64,000 nucleotides of DNA from Pilaira anomala (Eukaryota; Mucoromycota; Mucoromycetes; Mucorales; Mucoraceae). Position numbers and translations under genes: made by a program. Shown one piece after another: positions 10,655-22,000 of this stretch (its first letter is position 1; each line of letters opens with the position of its first letter). Below the pieces are notes generated by a model that worked only from the letters and a program-made list of their open reading frames with translations, had not been told where the DNA came from and ran no database searches. The stretch covers positions 361,501 through 425,500 of the forward strand of contig JAIXMQ010000006.1 in NCBI GenBank assembly GCA_025716855.1. Direction: 5' to 3'.

Positions 10655-11507
10655 TTAGTTGGCCTTTCTACGGAAAGAACAACCTTCAGTCAAACGGGCA
10701 CGACCACCAGTGGGTTGGCACAAAACAGTACCACAAGAAGAACAAAGGACAACGGTTTGAGCGTGACTGAAAACGGTGCTGATGTTCAAACAACCTAAAA
10801 AAAAAAAAAAAAAACTCGTATTAGTATATCATCCAGTATAAAAAAAAAAGGGGGGGGGGGAAAGACTTACCAGGACACTTGACATCCATGAAGTAAGAGT
10901 TAGGAGACTGCACAAGTCTCTTGAGCTTGTGAGAGCGCTTCTCGTGTTCAACAGAAGGGTTAAGAAGATCGACGGCCAACTATTTTAAAGAAAAACAGAG
11001 TTAGTTTTATACGATTCTATTTTTTTTTTAATGTCAATGAATGGAAATAGACATGGTTGTTTTGTATACATGAATTGAAAATAAACTGAATTAAATAGTG
11101 TGTAGTTGTTGGTAGTACTGTAACAGAAATATACTGGCTTGTCTTTTTTTTTTTCTCTCTCTTTCTTTATCTCTCTTTCTCTTTCTTTTTTTTTTTTCTC
11201 CTCTCGTCTTTTTCTCCTCTTCAAGTCTTTTTCTTTTCTTTTTTTTTTAAAAAAAAAAAAAGTTTCTACAAGTTGCGCATTCAGAAGAATTTTTTTTTAA
11301 AAAAAACCAGAGGGTTGTCCGTTTCAAATGGGAATGAAATCGTAATGTTTATTTTTTTTAAGGTCGTAAAAAAATAAAAAATAAATCTTTCCAAGTGTCT
11401 TTTTTTCTCAAAAAAAAAAAAATTCCATCCATCCATCATAATCCATCCAACGTATTCATGTATACAAAATCATATCTATCTCATTCAATCATAAAACTTA
11501 CAGTCAT
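10655..11507 (-). CDS. RPS27: Small ribosomal subunit protein eS27
   Basis: Exons 11502..11507 (ATG ACT), 10871..10979 and 10655..10794 (minus) give 84 aa, the exact length of animal eS27. The sequence [50 protein letters not shown] and EGCSFRRK is near-identical to eS27 of other eukaryotes, with the four zinc-binding cysteines of the C-x2-C...C-x2-C ribbon present. It is a 40S component. The first exon carries only two codons and is followed by a 522-nt intron, the early long intron often found in ribosomal protein genes; that intron contains purine-rich and pyrimidine-rich runs and no clear snoRNA. The frame is also open for about 34 codons upstream of the ATG (to 11610), most likely 5' UTR. 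Confidence 0.97.
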
Positions 11508-12716
11508 ATTACTGTGTCGAAGGCTTGGTAAAAAGGGAAGGTTTATATGTTGACCAAGCTGTGCCCGAAGATATTCTTCGGCCTTTTGGTCCCAGTCACA
11601 ACCAAACTATTTTTTTTTTTTTTTTTTTTTTACTTATTTAAAACACCGTTATACTTGTCATTTGTGTTCAAATCCTTTCATAGTTTAGCTTTCTTGCTGC
11701 GGCTTTAGACTTGATTGGATCCTTTCTTCTTCTTTTTCATGCTTCCCAATTCAAATGACAAATATCAAATTCCTTACGTAGACATATCTTCAATTTTGAA
11801 TATCAAAAATCGCCGATTTTTTGGATCGATAGTTACCAAAAAAAAAAAAAAAAAAAAAAAGAGTTCCGAATGCACTTCAACTGCGGTCAAATCGCAGCAG
11901 CAGCAGCAGCAGCAGCAAACTAGACCCTTTTTTTTATTCATGCGTCTTTTATAAATCAACTAAAAAAGTTAAGATATTTCACGGCACTTTCCAAAAAGAT
12001 TTATTACAAATTTAGGCAAAATGTATAAGGGTACGCTCAAAGTACCCTTTCGCGCGCAACTTCTTTTTAAAAAAAAAAGAATCTTTTCTGTAACTCTTTT
12101 AATAGCGTCAGCAGTTGGATCCCAAACGCGCTTAAATGTATAACATTGCCTTCAGTTGTTCTTCTTTATCCAATTTTGGCAAACCAGGCCCATCTATTTA
12201 TTTTCGAACTTCCAAGTACTTTGATTTGCCTATTAAATAGATAAGAGTGAGGAATAAAAAGGTGCCAAGCTTACTTATCATTTTGTTAGTTATCTTCTTT
12301 AGAAAGGAAGGAAAAAAAAAAAGAAGAAGAACCCCCCTAAGGAAGGTGGTCTTCTTTGAGCACTTTCTTTATCTCTTCTAATTTTTTGTAAATAAAAATC
12401 GGCTGTTTCTTTCAAAATAAAGTTATGTTGGTTTACTTGACCTGTATATGTATATCATTTCTTACACATACATTAGAATAAATCATTCTAACCCAAAACT
12501 ATACCCTCGAGTTAAATTTTTTATAGTACATTGTTTATTACTGCTACTACTATTATTATTATTATTATTATCATTATTTTGGGAAAGACAATCATGATAC
12601 AGTTGACACTTTCTTGAATAAAAATAAAAATTTATTGCGTCACCTTCCATATAAAATTTTCTTATTTTCTCGCGAAAGTTTTTTTATTTTTATTTTAACA
12701 TCTATTCGTTTATACA
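11508..12716. other. Divergent promoter region between eS27 and the SAP protein
   Basis: No gene is supported. It holds a CAG trinucleotide repeat of about eight units near 11894-11917, a 20-nt A run near 11839, and a hairpin at 12027-12049 (AAGGGTAC, seven-base loop, GTACCCTT). ATT repeats lie near 12552. Confidence 0.5.
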
Positions 12717-14502
12717 ATGTCTGAAAAATATAAAAATTTAAAAGTAAAAGAACTTCAAGGTAACTCTTTATAAAAAATAAAAATAAAAATTGCAACTCTG
12801 TATTCTTAAAGAATTTCTACTTACATATATATCTCGGTTCGAAACAGAATTATTACAAGCGAGTGGTATTCCTCATTCTGGTAAAAAAGAAGATCTTATT
12901 GAAAGATTAGTAAGAAACGACGAACGTAAAGCTTTAGAAAACCTTGAAAAAGAATTTGAATTAGAATTTGACGCAAGTAAACTGTAAGTTTACTTTTTTT
13001 ATTTTTTATTTTTTATTTACCCCTCTCTCTCTCTCTCTCTTATCTAAACACTATCTCCTCTTTTTTTTTTTTCTTACTGAAGTGACGACTTAATCACAAA
13101 TGATCTTCCAAGCGATACATTATTTGATGAACTCTCTCTTGAGAAACCAGTTATTTATGAAAAGGAAAGTGTTTTATCTGATGATGATGAAGATTTCTTA
13201 CTTTACGAAAAGAGAGCTTCTGTTTTACCTAAAAATGATGATAAGTCCGTTCAACAAAAGACATCACCAGCAGTAACAGCACCAGCCAATATCACTACCA
13301 TCACAGAAGAAAATAATAATAATACGAATTCTTCATTCAAGTTCACTCCCATCACTTTCGGCACGAAGCCAACGGATACTGCTAAAACCACGACAACCAC
13401 TACAACTACTAAAACTACTACCGTTAAAAAAACCGTCAAACTTGCTGCTATTGATCCTAAATTAGATGAAAAGAAAAGACAACAAATTCGTGCCGCTCGA
13501 TTTGGTATCACGCCCGACAAAAAGAAACAATCTGAACCTAAACCAACCAAATCTACTCCTACACCAACCACCACCACCAAAACCAAGTCTGTAGCTACCA
13601 AGGTAAAGCCTGTCGTCACAAAACCTGTCGCCGTCGCTCCTGTCAAGCCTATTATTTCTGAAGAGATTCTCAAAAAGCGCGCAGAAAGATTCGGTTTAGC
13701 TGTAAAAGAAGACGAGAAAAAACAACCTGCTGAAAAGAAGCCTCCACAAGCCGAAAAGAAACAACCTGCTGCAATTTCTGAAGACATCCTTAAAAAACGC
13801 GCAGAAAGATTTGGTATCGCACTCGATAAAAAGAAAGAAACGACCAAACTTGTAAAAAAGCCTGTAGATGATTTCCAAGAACGTCTCAAACAACGTGCTG
13901 AAAGATTTGGTATTCCTGTCAAGACGGCACCTGAACCCAAGAAGAAGACACTTGAGCCCAAAAAGGCACCTGCCCCCAAGAAGACACCTACCCCCAAGAA
14001 GGCACCTGTAAAGCCAGCAATAACTAAGGTCAGACAAGGCCGAATTCAAAAGTCCCAATCGAAACCAGTACCACCCAACAAAAAGGCTGTGACCATGGTT
14101 GTCACCAAGAACAATGTTTTGAACAAAAAGCAATTCAATATCAATAATCGATTAGCTCCTGGTGCTATTAACCAAAATAAGCGAAATATCATCAATAACC
14201 GAAAAGTAAATACCATCAATCAAAAGAGTGGTCGTATCATCACAATCGCTACACCAACAATATCAACAAAACCTGTGAAGCCTACTAGGTCTTCTGCTAG
14301 AAACATTATCATTAACCCAACTCTCAATACAAATGGAAGAACTGTCACTGTAGATCCTAATCCTGTCAATACAAACAACAAGCGTCTTCGAGGCAGAGGC
14401 GGTGCACCACCACCTGTAAAGTTGATTATAGTTTATTTCTTAAAACAAATGTATACTCACTTTTTATTTATTTTCTAGATCTACAAGAAACGTCGTAATT
14501 AA
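12717..14502 (+). CDS. SAP-domain mRNP protein, Tho1/SARNP (CIP29) family, extended
   Basis: Exons 12717..12759, 12848..12983, 13083..14415, 14479..14502 join in phase to 511 aa. Residues 8-42 are a SAP domain (LKVKELQELLQASGIPHSGK, then KEDLIERLV). Downstream is a disordered Lys/Pro/Thr-rich region containing four copies of the SARNP/Tho1 signature: RAARFGI (near 13493), KKRAERFGLAV (13674), KKRAERFGIAL (13792) and KQRAERFGIPV (13884). In human SARNP this R-A-E-R-F-G motif contacts the helicase DDX39B (UAP56), so a role in nuclear mRNP assembly and export is likely. The tail is Asn/Arg-rich with RLRGRGG (RGG-like) and ends YKKRRN. The protein is over twice the length of human SARNP (about 210 aa). 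Confidence 0.85.
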
Positions 14503-15222
14503 ACATTTTCAAAAAGTCATTCATTTTAATTCCCCCCTTTTTTTTTTTAAACACGCACATAACTTGATTGTCTATATATATACTCTCTTTCTAAAAGAAA
14601 AAAAAAAAGATTTAAAATTATATCCATCTTTTTTCAATAAACAAATGCATATCTTTCATAATTTAAATAATATGAGCCCTTTTGAAGTTGTTACTACATT
14701 ACTCAGTAGCAAAACCCCTACGCTACTACGCCTCGTGTTTAGCTGACCTTCATTACGTTGCAGTACACTGCTCTCTAAATGGGCAGAAAAAAAAACAGAG
14801 GGAGTATGTATGTACACACACTGGCCAATTCTTCTCAGCGAGGTTAAAAAAAAAAAAAAATAAGCTACGTTTTAATTAGGTTAAACTAGCTTATTTTATG
14901 CTGTAGTTTTGGATCTTCATAATATAGGGGATAAAAAGAAAACCAGATATATATATATTTTGTTTATTACAATTGAATCATCAATTTTAAAAGGAGGGGG
15001 TTTGAAAAAGTAAATGAATGGAGTGAGTGAAATAGGGTGAGAGAGAGAGAGAGCGAGTGAGTGAGAGCGAAACGTGTAAACAAAACCAAAGAACGAATTC
15101 TTTAGTTTTCTCATTCTTTTCTCTTTAAGCGCCGTAAAGAGAAAAGAGTGTGCTTTGGTATACAATTACAAAAGAGTAATATTAATAGTTAATATAGTAA
15201 GTAAGGTTAAAGAATAATTAGA

Positions 15223-15253
<31 letters not shown>

Positions 15254-15270
15254 TAAACACAGCAGTAAAA
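14503..15270. other. Convergent intergenic region
   Basis: This stretch between two converging genes holds A/T runs and GA-rich repeats at about 15040-15068. Segment 14690-14790 is less AT-rich than its surroundings but shows no supported frame. Confidence 0.5.
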
Positions 15271-16998
15271 TCAAGAAATCACACATTCTTCGGATTGTCT
15301 TCTTCCATTGATATTACGCTTCTTCTTTTCATCCTTATTAAACGTTTTTGAATTCATCACTTTATGTCTCAATGTACCTGGATCGAGTTTGTGTTGTTGC
15401 TGTAGTAACAACGTATGAGATAGTAATGCTTGATTTCCATTTAATGCTTGTTCTTCTTGTGGTGTCAAACCAAGTGCTAATGCATATTGACGAATACTTT
15501 CTGCATCTTCTGGCTTTAATTGAACTGCGGTAGGTACTGTGTTCTTGGGATTGCTATTAGTCATACTGATTCTTGAATCAACTGATTTACGCCCTCTGTT
15601 ATAAATCTTTGCAGAAAATACCCACTATTATTTAAATAAGTATGATGATAATATTCATATGAATATGCAGTACTTACATCATATGATGGTTGTTGTTCAT
15701 TGACTTTAGGCGGGCATGAAAATGCGGATTTTTTACATTCTTCATGACAGATTAAAGCGCAAACTTCACAAAAGATGGATTGTGTACTCATCACATCACC
15801 ACAGACTTTACATTCTACCACTATAATAATAAAAAAAAAAAGAGGGTTAAATAAACGAATAATAGAAATATATTTTTTGTTTACCTTTTCCAAATGATGT
15901 ATGAATAAAACGATGTGTAATATAATCCTCTTCATCTCTCAAACCAAGAGGTAACTTGGCTCTACTCTCTCCTCTTCTTTCTTCTTCATCGTCATCATCA
16001 TCAAATAAGGTAACTTGGCTTTCATTTGGATGTCTACTCATTAACTCGTCAACGTTACTGCTATTTCTCAAAGTTAAATTACTTGTTGTCAAATTTTCTT
16101 CCCCTTCTTCGTCATCATCCTCTTCATCCTCTTCATCTTCTTCATCGTCTTCGTCATCAGCAGGCTTTGGATGGTTTCTTAAATAACTTGACAAGTCATG
16201 AGAGTAAGTCTCAGTCTTTTTAATTCTCTGTTGATTTTGTAATATCCAGGCATGCCCTTTCAACTGAGTAGCAGAAGGTCTTGCATCAGGATCCTTTTGA
16301 AAACAAGCTGTCAAAAAACTTTTCATATCTTCCGAGATATTATCAGGTAGAGGCGGTATGGGATCTTCTACAATACGAAACATGACAGACATGGAAATTA
16401 AATCGGCGTAAAGTGGTTTTCCTGTCACCAGTTCTACCAAGGTACAACCCAATGACCAAATATCTGATTTTGTTGAAGCCCCTTTAAGTTCAATTACTTC
16501 AGGTGCCACTATATATAAAATAAAAAAAAAAAATGATTAAAAACCAACTGAATAAAAATTATATTATAATTTTACTTACTCCAGTTAGGAGTACCCGAAA
16601 CAGAGCCTGCATCCGCTCCCTTGATTTTCAAATTGAGCGATACACCAAAATCAGTTAATTTTACATCACCCGTCTTTGTTGTTAAAATATTAGCTGCTTT
16701 TAAATCACAATGAACTACTTGGTTTGAATGAAGATACTCAAGTCCATTTAAAATCTTGATACAAAAAGACGCCACCAATTTCTCTGGAAATGCTCCAAAT
16801 GCTTTAAGTGTTGACATTAAGGATCCATTTTCTGCAAATTCCAAAATAATGTTAATACTATGTTTACTTTGAACAAATCCAAGGTATCGGATCACATTTG
16901 AATGAGATAAAGTTTTAAGTAGAGCGACTTCTTGCTATAAGGAGTTTTTTTTTTTTTTTTTTTTTTTTTTTCACATAAATATTAATTGAAAATTAAAC

Positions 16999-17050
<52 letters not shown>

Positions 17051-19053
17051 GAGTTACCATAATTTCTTCCTCAAGTGCACCGTCTTCAAGAAATAATCTC
17101 TTCACCGCTACAATTTCTCCTGTAGCCAAATCAAGTGCACGATACACTGAACCAAATTGTCCTTTACCTATACAATTACCCAGTTGCTATCATAACAGTT
17201 TAGTTTAACCCAAGTTACAATTTTTTTTTTTTTTTTTTTTTTTTTTTACTACTTACATAATGAGTAGTCGTATGCCCATCTTTACTAAGTAACAAGAGCT
17301 TTTCTTCTTTATCTTCTTGCTCATCTGACGGTTTTTTTGCCAATATTTCATTTGCAGTCTCACGATACTGACGATCTAATTTATGACCTAAACTACCACC
17401 CAAGATAGGAGTTCCGCCTTCTTCCTTCATCAATATATCATTATGTCTCTTTTTGCTATTTGCGTTACTACTAGACGCATTATTATTTCGGTTAGGAAAT
17501 GTGTGACTTTGTCTCTTTCGTTCTGCCGGAGAAGAGAGTCGACGTTGATTCTTCTTTTTTGTGAGTTCTGACATATCAAGCTCTTGATCTTCTAGAATCA
17601 TATTTTCTTCTTCTGACAGCATAGATTTTCCTTTACGAGAAGAATAGGATGCATTCTTGGGTGTCTTTGGTAAAGCCGTAGAGGCGGATGAATTTACTGA
17701 AGAAATGGAAAGTGACCTAGCCATATCTAATGGCGGTGTATCTAATGAAAATCGCTGATGTTGATATTCTTCATGATGATCATCATAACGAGGAGGAAGG
17801 CGTAATGGTGATTTAGGTGGTCTTGCAAAACTATTGGATGTGGGTGAAGATGGTGTAGTACGAGGTCTAGTTTCTGGATCTTCTTCTTCTAATATATGTG
17901 ATGTGCCTGTAAATGTAGATCGAAGTCCTAGTTTCCGAGATGCCGCAAGTGCATCTCTATTTAACCGCAGTCTGGATTCTTTAGGTTGTTTTGTTGCCGT
18001 ATTAAATTCTCCAAATATATCTCGTACATCACGGTATTTTGTAGTCTTTTCATCGTCATCTATAATAAATAAAAAACGAATGTTGAATTTAAATAGTATA
18101 AGATACGATTGTTAACATTTTTTTATACCTTCTGTACTATCAACAGACAATATATCTTCATTTTGATGATTCTCCTGATACTCTTTTGGCGAACTGACTC
18201 CTTCGGTATCATGATGTGTTGATAGTTGGTTTTGGGTGAGTCGAGAGATAGCTAGAATGGTATGAATGACCTATATTATTTTAAATCATTATTAGAAAGG
18301 GAGACCCTAGAGTTTCTTTTATAGGAGTGTTTAAACTTACTGCCGCCATATCTTTTGCTTCAAATAAATCTACTGTTTGAAATAATTGGCTACTATTTAA
18401 TCCAAGCTAAAAATAATACATATAATATTTTAGATTTACTCCTTGATTTCAACCTTCATACTTGTTTTTCACTATTCACAACCCAAAACCCACCCATCCG
18501 CACACACATATTTTTTATATATATATATACAATTACGTATATCACACATACACACACACACACACTCACAAAACTCCTAAATTTTCTCCTAAACTAGTGA
18601 ATTATATATATACCTGTCTAGCTCCTTGTAAAAACCGAGTAATATTATCCATCTAAATATATATAATAAGTATCTATACAAACTATATAAAAAAATAAAA
18701 TTCCTTACTTTAATAAAGGACAAGTCCTTCGTTCCAACTTGTTTAATTGTGCCCGGTCTTAATTTATTTACAAGACTACAGAATAAATTATTTTTTGATC
18801 AATTCCCCTAATAAATAAATAAATATGATATATATCTTTTTGCACTCCCCCTTACTTACTTGCATAGTAAAACTCCATCACTTAACTCGTGCTGTAATTG
18901 ATTATTTAAATCAAGTGAGATATCCATCGTTTTATTTAAATACTCGATAGCGATTTTTTCATCTTGTCGATATTGTTCTTGTTTCATCTTGTCAAATAAA
19001 AGATCTGCTCCACTTTTTGATCGAGCTATACGTGGGGTTGCATATGAGGCCAT
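15271..19053 (-). CDS. STE-family protein kinase with N-terminal CH and C-terminal C1 domains
   Basis: Eleven exons: 18860..19053, 18709..18775, 18614..18652, 18341..18406, 18129..18270, 17257..18059, 17058..17186, 16580..16934, 15885..16508, 15678..15820, 15271..15624 (minus). All phases agree and give 971 aa. Residues about 30-140 are a calponin-homology domain (HELSDGVLLCNLVNKLRPG, DNITRFLQGARQLGL, LFEAKDMAAVIHTI). Residues 438-700 are a kinase: glycine loop GKGQFGSV (444-451), Lys466, HCDLKAAN (Asp557), DFG (575-577), GTPNWMAPEV and SDIWSLGCTLVELVTGKPLY, closest by eye to Cdc7/SepH-type septation-network kinases. A long acidic stretch follows. Then a C1 zinc domain spans about residues 793-843, with His-x12-Cys-x2-Cys, Cys-x2-Cys, His-x2-Cys and a final Cys. 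The catalytic loop reads HCD instead of the usual HRD. Actin or lipid targeting is inferred from the flanking domains. Confidence 0.9.
16999..17048 (+). repeat. Long T homopolymer inside a kinase-gene intron
   Basis: About 47 consecutive T on the plus strand (an A tract in the transcript), in the intron between the exons 17058..17186 and 16580..16934. A second tract of about 24 T lies at 16947-16970 of the same intron. Confidence 0.85.
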
Positions 19054-22000
19054 AACAACTTGATCTTTTTCTTTTTTTTATTGAATGTGTGACACTTTCC
19101 TATATAGAAATATTTTATATATATATAAAAAAGAAAGAGATGTATACGGTATATTTTTTTTAAAAAATAAGATAAATATATATGTATATATATATATATG
19201 AAAAAAATAAAAAAAAAGGAAAAGGGAAAGGAAAAAAAAAAAGGAAAAGAGAAGAAAGAAAGAAAAAACAAAGATTATAATCATAATAATAATAATGATT
19301 TTCTGGCCATTATCTATATAATGTGCATTTGTGTTGTGTGTGCTGTATTCACGGGTGGGTCTGTAAATATCAGTTAAATTTTAAGTATATTTTATAGGAG
19401 AGTTATATTATCACATTTAAACTATCTTGTTCTCTTATAACGTTTTTTATTTACAAAATGGCGTATCTATCACATTTTATTGACAATTCTATATATAGTC
19501 TGACTATCCCTTGGTACTTTACTATTGTGTTTTATATATCAACCCTTATATACTAATTTTTTAAATAAAAAAAACAAAAAAAAAAGAGAAAGAGCAAAAA
19601 TAAAGGGCATGAAGTAAAAAAAAACACGACATTATAATAATAATGTGATTTATGTCTGTAAATATATTTTCTACTATCAAGACGACGAGAATATATAGAT
19701 TAAATCTCAGATTCTAACATGAGATGACTCTTTATAATAATATGGGTGGGTACTTTAAAACTATTCTACACGAGTCCCCGCATTTAATGAAAGCGGAAAG
19801 TGCTATGTATAAAAATATAAAAGTGTTTAACGTTCTCTTTGTATGCATCAATTGTAATTAAAATAGTGTAACTTTATTTTATCGTTCATAAACAAACAAA
19901 ATAAATAAGAGGCTCAACCGCTATTTTTTTTTTTTTTTTTTTTTTGAGACATGTAAAACTTTCTTTTCTTCTGTTTTTGTACATGTCAATGGCTCAATAT
20001 TTGTTGTCCTATTAATAGTTTTTTTTTCTTGTACGTCGTGATCACAGTAAGTTTGTTTTTTTTTTCTCTCTCACTCGGCTCAGACACACAAACACTGAAG
20101 TGAATTCCTTTTTAAGCTGTTTATCAATAATCTAGCTGCTTTGTTTATATTACCAGACATTTTTATTTATTTATTTATTTTACTGTCGTGAACATCTCTT
20201 GTACATCACAGAACACTCCTGTAACTTTCTTTTTTAACCTTTAATGATTTTCATAGACACGATATGTACATATATATATATATACAAAGAATACCATTGC
20301 ATTTTGTCGGCGTTCCCAAGAGAAAAATGCCGAAAGCACATCCCATATCGTGCTCATATCATTTTTTTTTTCCAGCTCCTTAATTATAATTATTAAATAA
20401 TTTTCAAGCATATGTAATGGAAAGTGTGTGTCTAATAGATAAAAAGGTCGTGCTCTTGATAAGAGCAGGAATAGTTATCATAGTAGTGTAGTAGATCATG
20501 TTTCAAACGACACTCATCTTTCTCTCGTGTGTATATATAACCCAATTACATTTTGGTTAAGTAATGGTAAGTATGTCGTTATTCAAACTTTGATAAGCGT
20601 GTACCATGATAAACCAAACATGTACATAACATATGAAGCTACTGTTATGTTTAACTAATATAAAAAGTAAACAGAAAAAAAAAAGATTATTTTGCTTTAT
20701 TAAGGTTATTATACATGATTTACTACATCTAACAAGACGATTCATTACAAAGAATCTTCCTTGTTAATTACTCTCGTATAATTATATAGGCTTCTTTCAA
20801 ACTTGATCACTATGTATATTTATAATTTATGAGTACAAACCTTTATATTTGTCCTTTACATCTTAACAATCTCATTGGATCGTAGATTTCAGGAGTGTGC
20901 ATACGTTTGATTAAGATTTTCTTTCTGCTGTCGATCACAGAAAAAAATATTAAACCATATATTTGACTATATGCTCGCACCAATATGTTGGAAAAAATTG
21001 GTATCTGTTATAGGATGCGCTCAAGTACCTTACGCAAAAAAAAAAACTAAGGTTATCTATCTGTATTCAATTTAGCTTGACTTTATTAACCATTTAGGAG
21101 CTTAAAATATTTGCAAAAAGTAATTGAAGTACATTCATAAAAAAAAAAAAAAAAAAAAAAAATGTAGGCCGTTTAATTATGACTGATTGTTAAATCTGAT
21201 AAACTAAAGTTAGCGGAAATTTTGTCAAATATGTTTGGCAATACGAAACTAAAGTTTACTTGAAAGACATAATAAATACTTTGAAGGGTCATGCATAGAA
21301 TGAGCCGGGCGATTTTATCGAGATCCAGTAGTATGTTTCTGAGATCAGTACGCTGGTTTCTTATTTTCAAGGTCGTCGTAGCAATATATCCAAATACATA
21401 ACACGAAAATGAGCGGTGGTTCCAATTTCTTGGGAAGACAAACATATCTCTAAGATAACAATTACTTTAATGGCTAACTTCTGGTATTAATTATTCACTA
21501 TTTTAAACAAAAACTATTTCAAGTAGTAGTTTTGAATTAAGGAGTAGTGCCAAGGATTCACGGACGCTGTATATATGGTTATCTTTTTTTATATTGGAGC
21601 TTGAACTAGGTGTCATGGAGTAGGAATTAATCCTTGAGTTACTATTAGATAGAACAGGGCTACTAAACTGCTGAGCTTCAGATTGAACTGTACGTGTATT
21701 ACTATTATAGTAAATGATGATTATATAAGTCTATTCAGAGAGAACAATTGACATTTAAATATCGGAATTTATCATTTTGAAAACATATGTTTTACATGTT
21801 AAAAAGCTAAAATTCTTATTTTCGTATATTATTGACATGTCCTGACAACGTTTTCACTAAATTGAAAGATAGATACATTAGTAGTAAGTAATGAGATGAA
21901 TATTTTTCTTTCTCTACAAGATTAGTAACTTGTATATCACTATATACTTTTTGTTTGCGATAGATAGCAACTATAGCATGATATTATGTACCATCCTGCC

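Noticed and set aside
10980..11501. snoRNA in the first intron of eS27
   Set aside because: C-box-like and D-box-like words occur, but spacing and flanking stems do not fit a C/D snoRNA.
12027..12049. Hairpin in the spacer before the SAP gene
   Set aside because: Eight-base stem only; chance is likely and no RNA family fits.
13251..14133. Two long minus-strand open frames
   Set aside because: They are antisense shadows of the SARNP-like exon, created by its Lys/Pro-rich repeats; splice phase and motifs support the plus strand.
21173..21445. 90-codon minus-strand frame
   Set aside because: No motif, no companion exons and no promoter-like context, so it was kept only as a note on the gene-poor stretch.
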